Source: Lycocorax pyrrhopterus obiensis
Taxonomy: Eukaryota; Chordata; Aves; Passeriformes; Paradisaeidae
Assembly: GCA_014706295.1 (NCBI GenBank)
Contig: JACSVZ010000007.1
Span: 33,095,875-33,159,874, forward strand
Direction of reading: 5' to 3'
Length of the DNA: 64,000 nt
The position numbers and the translations under genes were made by a program. Positions 39,351 to 64,000 of the stretch are shown piece by piece. The notes below the pieces were generated by a model. The model saw only the letters and a list, made by a program, of their open reading frames with translations. It was not told where the DNA came from and did not search any database. How positions within the stretch are numbered: the first letter of the stretch is position 1; every line of letters starts with the position of its first letter.

Positions 39351-42016
39351 CTAAAGCCTTCAGAACTATGACTTTAGAAATGTAAGATTACTAACGGAGC
39401 TAACACAGAGATACCTGTGCAAATCTGCCACAAACTAGAATTAATCAGAAGTCTGGATAGCACCACTATTTTAGAACGGTGTTGTTAATTGAAATGTCTG
39501 GACAGCACTCAACCTTCCATACCAATCAATTAGCTATTCGTCTGTAGATTTGCAAATCACAGACACGCACCATTTACAAGGAGGAGTGTTCTGTAGTACG
39601 ACTTGGCAGATTTCTGAGACACTGCCTATTATGAAAGAGCCAGGACCTTTACTGTATCACACTTTACTTATTCATTCAGGTACACAAAAAGGCTCAAAGG
39701 CCCTGGGGAAGTCAGAAGCTGCATAGCTGTATTCAGAATGTTTGAAATTTCTTGTGAATGCTGCATCACTTGTCAACACATCCTGAAGAGATTAATTTTG
39801 TGAGCAGGGCCAAGATGATGCTCCTCTTCCTCTGCTCTCCCTCTCTATTACTATGATTCCACAGAGGTAATTTAACCTCTGTCCCACAGTGTACCTCTTC
39901 ACCTTGCAGGGATCACCATTCTCACTTCTCATGTCTCTGCTAATTTCCAGGCTTCTAAGAACTAACCGAAGATCACTAAGCCCAAGGAAGCAGGAAGAGT
40001 CGTTCAGCATTCTCATGAGAGAAGTAGACCTGAAAGAAAAAGAGTTCTCTCCTTCATAAGCAGGATTTTTAACACTTAGCTGTAGAGTCATGGAAAACAA
40101 GAACAATGGATCCTGCACAGCTGGTGACTCAAGTGTCTCTAGTACTGTTGAAGGCCAACAGTGACAACCTTCTCAAACTAATTTGTTCCACCTTGTTGGT
40201 TTCAACATAGTTCCAACAACTGTTAAAATTATTTAACTCTATTACCAATGTGATTGTTAGGGCAAGAGAGCAATCCAAGGGTTGTTTAGAACTTCAGTGT
40301 TTTAGTTTTCTTGCTCCCCTTGAAAAGAGTCACCCAGTAATGTTTTGCAGAATCCAGCCCACTACCCATCTTATAAACAGTTAAATTCAAGTAGGCAAGA
40401 GACAAAAGAAAACTTAGGTAAAACCGTATCAGACTTGGAAAAGAGTTCTTTGGATTGATCAGTCTGTGGCTGAACACCCACCTAATGGAGACAACTTGTC
40501 AACATTATTCAAGAGCGATGCAGTATTTCAAACTCTTTTGGTCCTTGCAATACAACTTTTAAATACTATTTATAACGGGCATTTAGTTATCAGCAGCTAT
40601 CGTCATCAGATGCACACACAGCCTGTAAAAACCTCTGTATGCTGGCAGAGAAAGCTGAAGACGACTTCATAACACACAGAAAGAAAAAGGGAACAAGTTA
40701 CGGAGAAAAGACAGGAAAGATCAAGTCACTGTAACACTTCCCTCACAGGCAATGCAAAGCAACAACAGAAAAGCACCTAAGCACGCTGGCAGGTACAAAG
40801 AGACAGCCAGCTCCAGCAAAGGGCAGTGATAACTGCTGACAGCAGCAATATGTTTGCAGAACCCCTTTTTACTTTAGAAACAATATTCTCATACTTCTGG
40901 TTTGAAAGGAGTTCACTACACAACTTGCTGTTTACGTGGGATACAAAATGGCAAGTTACCTGCACAGAGGGCTAAGAGGTCTCAGATAGGTGTAAAGAGA
41001 TTTTACTACAAGTGTAGTACTGGAAGGAGAGAGCTCATACAGGAATGGGTTGGCAGCTTGCAATATTGGAGAAAGGAAGATTAGCCCATAACTCAAAGCC
41101 AGTTTTGCATGCAACAGTAAGTTTAATCATATTAACAGGCTTTCTTATTGCTAATTTTAGCACTGACCAGAGAAACAGATTTGGTTGATCAGTACTGGGT
41201 CTCCATTTAGAAAGGTGTCTCCTCTTTCAAACAGTTATTATTTGGTCAGCTTACTTACCTTGATTCATATTAGTCAAAATCAGAACGCAGAAGAGGTTTT
41301 TGTTGGTGGTTTAAAAAAAAAAAAAGCAGCAAATGCTGAACATGAAATAATTGTTCCCGTGCATCACCTCGAACGGACATAAATAATTGCATATTGCTAA
41401 AAACATTGGATATAATTTGGTGGGTACTGAGATGTGCCTGGAGTCTGCCAAACCACCACTTAGCTGAAATCACAATTATCTGAGAAGCTTATTCTGTCAA
41501 AGACATTTTTTTCTCAAATATTCCCAAACTCCTCAAGTCAGGGCATGGATATCTACAGATACAAGTTTCTTGAAGAATTGACTTCTCTCTTTTTTTTCCT
41601 TTTCCTTCTAGGTAAAACCAAGTATTGTTAGTGATTCATAGTATGCATTACTCAAAGCACAATTAAGTCAGATCCCATTGTTTGTGTACACACGCTGTCC
41701 AATCTCAAATTAAAGGTATAAAATGTGGATTATTTTTTATTGTCATTCATTTACTTGTTAGGTCTGTTTCCAAACTGTTAAATTACAGCTCAGTGTTTTC
41801 AAATTATGGAAGTGATGATACAATCCTACAGATTGAAGTCTTTCTGTTCTGGCACAGGATCCTATAGTGATCCATGACAGTAAGCCAAAAGGTTCAAGAA
41901 ACAGTGATACCAAATGCTGAGTATTAATTGCTAAATGACTTGGATATTTTTGTGAATTCTCTTTAGAAACTGGCCACCAGCTCTGTGAACTCCAGCAACT
42001 GAGTTTGACTCAGCTG

Positions 42017-42177
42017 TAAAGAAAAAAAGATCAAGAAAAAAAAAAGAATAAGCAACAAAAAAACCCCCATGAAACCCACCACCACCAAAAAAACCCCAAA
42101 ATCAAAAAACCAAACCAAGAAGAAAAAAGAATGAGAAAAAAGAACAAGAAAAATAAATCAACCAGAAAAAGAAATGA
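42017..42177 (+). repeat. A-rich low-complexity tract
   Basis: About 160 bp dominated by A with scattered G and C (for example caccaccaccaaaaaaacccc). It lies just left of the proposed SPRED1 3' end. Not a clean microsatellite. Confidence 0.85.
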
Positions 42178-42508
42178 ACCCCTTGTTCAAACCCAGAAGC
42201 TTGTGCATTAACCATGACATTAAGGTAGATTTGTCCGAGATGTAACACTAGGTTTCTAAATTGTATGAAACCACATTTAATGCTGAACTACTTTCTCATA
42301 TGCGGTTTTCACATAGTTCTATAGTTTTCTCTACTAACTCCTCACCTTATTAGTCATTCAATTCATTTGCCTTTTTCATTTCTCTGGTGCATTTTCACAT
42401 CATCAATTAAAAGCTTAAGTGTCTACACTTAATAGTCCATGTAACGTTTACACCTGGCAATAAAAATTCTTCAAGTTAGAAACTGATCAAATGAACAGGG
42501 AGAATTAC

Positions 42509-42514
42509 TTTATT
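42509..42514 (-). terminator. Candidate distal SPRED1 poly(A) signal AATAAA
   Basis: Minus-strand AATAAA followed by a U/GU-containing stretch (CTGTTCATTTGATC). It lies about 5 kb downstream of the stop, close to the left limit of SPRED1-like 3' UTR sequence. Another AATAAA (near 46254-46259) could give a shorter form. Confidence 0.5.
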
Positions 42515-43138
42515 GGCTGTAACCAATAAGAAAACATTTGTAAAACCTAGAGGCAAATACAATTCAATTTAAAACAATCTATCCTAAACTCTGACTACTG
42601 AACTTTCAAATTATGGTTTCACAGATTTCTACTTGTTCATTTTTCATCATGGACTGATTAGTTTTCCTTCCTTTTATGGTGTATATCGTATTCTGTAACT
42701 TAGCTTAACAAAGCTTAGAATTATATTCAGAGATACACATTTTTGAGGGGGGGTCAAGTGGGAACTCAGATAAATACATTTTATGTAAAGGAATGCTGAC
42801 CTCCTCAGCATGATGTCAAGGACAAGTACTGCTCATTTTAGTTTAAAACATTATAGCAACTCTTACAAATGGTTCTTACAATGAAAGATGCTGGAGTTCA
42901 AAGGTAATACCTGTATTTACTTCTTTTTACTCTGTTCTTGAGCTGCAACACTTCATTTCATGTGCACTGTTCTGAGCAATCCCAACACAGAATGGAAAAA
43001 CGTTATTTTTTTTCATTTCAAGATAGTTTTAATCAGGTAATTACAGGAAAAAACATTGAAACAGTTTTTATGGTGTTACCTACTACGTCAACTTACAAGG
43101 ATATGATGTAACAAACCAGTTACAAATTTAAAGACATA

Positions 43139-43146
43139 TATTTACA
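43139..43146 (-). promoter_or_regulatory. Pumilio-type element TGTAAATA, site 2
   Basis: A second exact TGTAAATA on the mRNA strand, about 570 nt from the first. The pairing adds slightly to the case for Pumilio control of SPRED1 mRNA. Confidence 0.35.
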
Positions 43147-43704
43147 TTATATACTCAAAGTAAAAAGCTATATTCATATTCTTCAAGCCAACAACTATGG
43201 GATGAGTTAATTAAATTATACATCATTTAGTAAACACAAATAGCAGTTGAGGTTTAATGGAAACAATATACACATGAGGCACTTTGAGGTCATTAGGGTG
43301 AAAAGCAAATGGCACCAAGCAAAAGAAGGAAACCATGTACAGCTTACACTGCAGCTTTAAACATGAAGGCTGCTTTTTCACCAAATGCTTTGATTTCTTT
43401 AACGAACCACAACTTTTGCAATTAAGGGAGAGAAACTTTCAGATAAAAAAAAGAATCCCCCAAAATGAAAACCCAACAGCCCCCTCAACCCCTCTTTATA
43501 TTTGTAAATGCACCAAAGGAAACAAGTTTTATCTACCCAGCTGCTGGACTAATAGTACCATAAGGCATCTTTTTAAAGTTCTTGTTTTTGTTGCCAGCCA
43601 GCGAACCTGATCTTCATTTTACTAATATGAATGTATAGCTGTACTGGCTGCACATTGTGCCGTAAGCTTGGAAAAGATTTAAAGTCTAATTTAAACCTGG
43701 GCAT

Positions 43705-43712
43705 TATTTACA
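43705..43712 (-). promoter_or_regulatory. Pumilio-type element TGTAAATA, site 1
   Basis: An exact TGTANATA word on the mRNA strand of the SPRED1 3' UTR. In AT-rich DNA chance occurrence is common. Confidence 0.35.
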
Positions 43713-44389
43713 CAAATGTTTGACATTATCCTCCAGGTACACACGAAGAGATCATTCGGAAGAGAACTCATCCAAAATGGGAATGTTATATTCCAACATG
43801 CACAATTACGGCATTCTTCAAAATACCTTTGCTTCTCTAGAGGAAACTGCATTGGTTAAGACTGTTTGAAACATCTCTTCTGTAAGCTCTTGAAGAGTTT
43901 TATGCCATCGTTCTCTGCTGTTTACTAAACAGTTACCATAATAATTGTGGATGATTATTAGATATTGCTTTAACCATGCACACAGCTGTAGGTATACCCT
44001 TCACAGCTACTGAATTTCATGTGTGAGAGCACACACCCACCCGTGCATACTCACAACTTCATTTGTACCACAAACCAAAGACCAAATTCCCTCTGTGTGA
44101 GCATCAAAACTCCATCACTTCACTGTGATAAGAACTCTGAGAGGGAAAATAAATAAAATAATAATCATAATAAAAAATGTTAATAAACCCACTTTCTTAT
44201 AAGCCCTGTGACACAATGGAAAGAATTTTCATTTCATTCTTGGTTCTTAAGCTCCTGTAACAGCCCATCACAACAATTTTAAACCTAAAAAAATATATGG
44301 TTAAAGGATTTTTACTTCAGTATTAATAATGAAACTTAAGAAGCACGATGAGCTAAAGCATCCCAGTCGGATTCCAAATGACTATTCTG

Positions 44390-44720
44390 TAAATTCACGG
44401 CTAAAGCATAACCTAATGGTGTACCTTAAGCCGTGCACGGATAGCCCGTTAACTGCGATGTCATCAAGAGCTGTGCCTGAAGGCTGCCGAGCCTTCCCCC
44501 AGTAGATGGTGCCCGAGCGCTGCTCTCACTTAACTTCCCCCACTTTCAAGGGGAAACAATTTTCACGGTAACCGAGGCTTTCAACGAGCGAAGGACTTAA
44601 TATTCAGTGACGGTTTCCAAAGGCTCGGGTCCGCTCCAAGCAACACAAAGCTCTGCTACAACATGCCTGACAAACTATAGCTCCGATGTTAAGGGCAAGG
44701 ATTACGGATCGGGGAAGAAA
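44390..44720. promoter_or_regulatory. CpG-rich patch within the SPRED1 3' UTR
   Basis: CpG dinucleotides are dense here (for example gccgtgcacgg, cccgagcgctg, cacggtaaccgagg, caacgagcgaagg, ctcgggtccgctcc), while the flanks on both sides are AT-rich and CpG-poor. No exon is evident. It could be an orphan CpG island, enhancer or promoter of an unannotated transcript. Confidence 0.5.
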
Positions 44721-46923
44721 TTTCTCTATTTCCAAATGCTCAAGAAAGTATTTCAGTAGAGATAGAATAAATGTTATGTGCCGCCAAAACCAGAAGATGT
44801 ATGGATGCAACAAGCTGTTCTGGAATGGGTTTGCTGTGTCTACCTTCCACTGCTCATCTGCTAAATGTAACAGTGGGTAAGACCCCTAGCACCAGAGAAA
44901 AAGTACACGTGCATGCTACTAAAACCAGCCCTTACGCAACCTTGGATCTTTGCATTCCTTTGGTCTCTCAAACCAGGCAAGCTGGCTGACACTTGCAGCG
45001 CAACAGGAACAAGCGAGCATGGACCCATTCAGTAACCTTTTTCAGATGATACAAGTCTTCAAAGAGAAAAGCAAAAGGTGAAAACATTTTAGCAGCAAAG
45101 TGGTTAAATGCAAGGTGAAAATATTAATGCACACATTTAATAAAAATATTGAAGTATATGTGTCATATAAAATACAGTACAGGACCAGGAGTTTCACTAT
45201 GTTTTATAGTGCTCAGAGGAAACTGCTAAAACTAATTTTTTTCTGTATATACAATATGATTATATAGCATTTTCTTATACAGCCAGCAAGTTCTTTTCTT
45301 AGGTTGTTCATACCTCTCCTGAATTAGGAACCTAGCACTTACAAATATTAAATTCCTCTCATTCACTAGAAAAACATCACCATTTTTTATGAAAGTTGTT
45401 TTTAAACTTAACAGTCTATTCTAGGCAACCAAGTTTAGCTGAAAATGTGTGAAGCATGAAAACCAACCAGAGTAGCAGCTTTCAAATACATAAACAGTAA
45501 AACCCAAGACTGCTGCTACCATGTCATATTCTTGGACTTCAGCCATCCAATCAACTCTTAATACAAAACTAGAAGCTCTTCCATAACTTCTATAGTTATC
45601 AAGATATTTGTCGTCTTTTTCAATGTGAAATAATACTTTGAGATGATCTATGTACAAAAGGCGGTCAATTCAAGCTGTAATATAAATATAAATGTTTTCT
45701 TTTAAAAAGTATTTTACAGACAGATAGTTATATACATTTGCTCATTTTACTTCTGGGCTACAAAGGAAAATTAAGGGGCCTGATACATGCAGAAAAAAAA
45801 ATACACAAAATATACTGAAGAAATGCACGGAAGTGAGAAACGTAAGTCATGCATTTTTAAAATTAAAATTATTAGGTTCTGTGTTTAATAACAAGGGCAT
45901 ACTGAAGACGATCGATCTGTCCCACTCCAGCCGAGGACATCAAATAGGCACCTTTGCTAATGAATTATGACTGTTTTTAGTGTTTTACATGTTTTTAACA
46001 AGAAGTAAGTGTTTCTTACTTCATAGCACAGCACAACATGTAATGCTTTTAAAAATTCTCTGCAGGTTAATTGATTAATTCTTACCTGAAAGTTAGACTT
46101 AATAAGTACAAAACCATAAGAAATACCATGCACAATATACCACCATTCATACACATACAGACACACACTCTCTCACTCTCCAGCCTCCCTCCCCAGCCCC
46201 ACCTTCAAATTCCCCAATTAAGAAGTTCACTCAGTTTTGCCTGAGCTGTAATTTATTTCTCAAGCTAAGTCTTTTGTTGTTCTTTTTGAACAAAACACAC
46301 AGTACTTTTGTTCTTGCCCGTTCAAATTAGAAAAAGTTGTGGTTCAAAATAACGAAAACAATTTCACTTTTGTTATTAATCTTTTGTTTTAATCATAGTA
46401 CTTGATAAACAGCTGAACAGGATCCTAGTTTAACAGAAGGATAAACAAGAACACTGATGACAATTTGTTACAACTGCCTTAATGTACCTTTTGCTTAATG
46501 AACATTTGAATATGCAAGAAAGTATTTTTGGAGGACACCCCAAAAGAAAACAACTTGCTGGTTGAACAACAGAAACAACGTCCTTTTTGCTATTATGTTG
46601 AAATCAAAGTCGTTTATATATAAAAATAAATGTTATGTTCTAACAAGAACATTTTAGACAATTACATCTGTGCTTAACAAAAAAATATTGGTCACTCAAG
46701 ACTAGAATAATTAATATTTTAAAGGTTTTTAGATTATCAGAATGCATGGATACAACTCAACACAAACTGCAGCTGAAGGGAACCAGGACTGAAAATATCA
46801 ATTTGTCCATCTGGAATAAAAATGCAACTAAATTAACTATTTAAAATACTACCATGGAATGTGACAGTAGATATGGTCCATACCTACTATATCGGAGGGA
46901 AGGAAAGTTTAACATGTAATAAT

Positions 46924-46930
46924 TCGTACC
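46924..46930 (-). promoter_or_regulatory. miR-126-3p seed match in SPRED1 3' UTR
   Basis: The mRNA strand reads AAGGTACGAATT. GGTACG pairs with miR-126-3p positions 2-7 and is followed by A (7mer-A1 type). SPRED1 is an established miR-126 target in vertebrate endothelium, so the site is likely functional and conserved. The rare CG inside the word makes a chance match less likely. Confidence 0.65.
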
Positions 46931-47476
46931 TTACACATTTAGTTAAATATAAACATTTGTTATTTATACATAAAGTTGCTTCCAAAAAACTATTAATAAG
47001 TGATTTAGTTGCACTTAAAATCAGTTTCATTTCTCATTTGCTGAGTATTAACTTTTCTTAATCTTAAATCAACTGTCACTAGTGCACTTTTAGTTAAAAT
47101 TTCCCCTCAGATAAGTTTTAATCCTTTTAAAAGAGCCCCCTCACCTAAACCATGAATGTACAAAGTGGCAAAAGTTAATCCCTTTTAGTATAATCATAGT
47201 TTATATACTCATTTTATAGCCAATAATAAGAACAGGCTTTCCTTTGCAAAATCTCCTTCACAACTCGCAACAAATGCCACGCACTCAAAGGAAATAGTTA
47301 GGCGTGGCTAGCACTTGTAAAATGCCAAGGTCTGACAAGTCTTGTTGCTTCCTCCACATCAAGCATCTCTTACGTGAAAGAAGATTCCCTTCAGCTTGCC
47401 AAAAAGCTTCCACAAATCCAAGTTAGATGCTTCCTGGAAACAAAGATTTTTCAGCTCTGTTTGGCACAAGACTGAT

Positions 47477-64000
<16,524 letters not shown>

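Larger units (their letters stand above)
19945..42489. other. Intergenic region between FAM98B and SPRED1, no genes recognised
   Basis: About 22.5 kb of AT-rich DNA. The open frames are short and lack domain character. It holds the simple repeats, GC-rich patch, tandem duplication, inverted repeat and CR1 fragment listed separately. Unrecognised conserved regulatory elements may be present but cannot be told without alignment. Confidence 0.8.
42490..47476 (-). other. SPRED1: SPRED1 3' UTR (about 5 kb)
   Basis: From the SPRED1 stop to a canonical AATAAA near 42.5 kb. The human gene also has a very long 3' UTR of several kb, so the length fits. The stretch is AT-rich with no open frame of note. 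It carries a miR-126-3p seed match, Pumilio-type words and a CpG-rich patch. The exact end is inferred. Confidence 0.65.

Overview
The window is a piece of a bird nuclear genome. Support comes from vertebrate split genes with GT-AG introns, two 3'-truncated CR1 LINE copies of the avian type, one solo LTR of an avian ERVL-like family, and AT-rich non-coding DNA broken by one sharp CpG island. I cannot name the species from sequence alone.

Two protein-coding genes are present, both on the minus strand. FAM98B is complete, with eight coding exons between 4408 and 18691 and a reconstructed product of 422 residues. It encodes a subunit of the RTCB/DDX1 tRNA-ligase complex, with a conserved N-terminal half and an Arg/Gly-rich tail. 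SPRED1 is partial: the exons equivalent to human exons 3, 4, 5 and 7 lie between 47477 and 62438, and its first two exons lie beyond the right edge. SPRED1 is a membrane-associated inhibitor of Ras/MAPK signalling. I could not find a counterpart of human SPRED1 exon 6 (102 nt), and exon 5 joins exon 7 in phase. The order SPRED1 then FAM98B, both in the same direction, matches the human 15q14 arrangement. The human neighbour RASGRP1 would then converge on FAM98B from the left.

Layout: 1-4135 has no coding sequence and is probably RASGRP1 3' UTR and/or short intergenic DNA. A cluster of opposed poly(A) signals lies at 4136-4180. FAM98B occupies 4136-18.7 kb, with its CpG-island promoter at about 18.24-19.06 kb. 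A solo LTR with a likely 5-bp target duplication lies at 19316-19944. From 19945 to about 42490 there is intergenic DNA holding only simple repeats, a short tandem duplication and a CR1 fragment. The long SPRED1 3' UTR runs from about 42490 to 47476, with a miR-126 seed match, Pumilio-type sites and an unexpected CpG-rich patch. SPRED1 exons and introns follow to the right edge, including an intronic CR1 copy at 63128-63480.

I see no sign of a new multi-gene system; this is a conserved vertebrate locus. The points most worth checking are the missing SPRED1 exon 6, the CpG patch inside the SPRED1 3' UTR, the FAM98B GGGGFQ minisatellite, and the LTR next to the FAM98B promoter.
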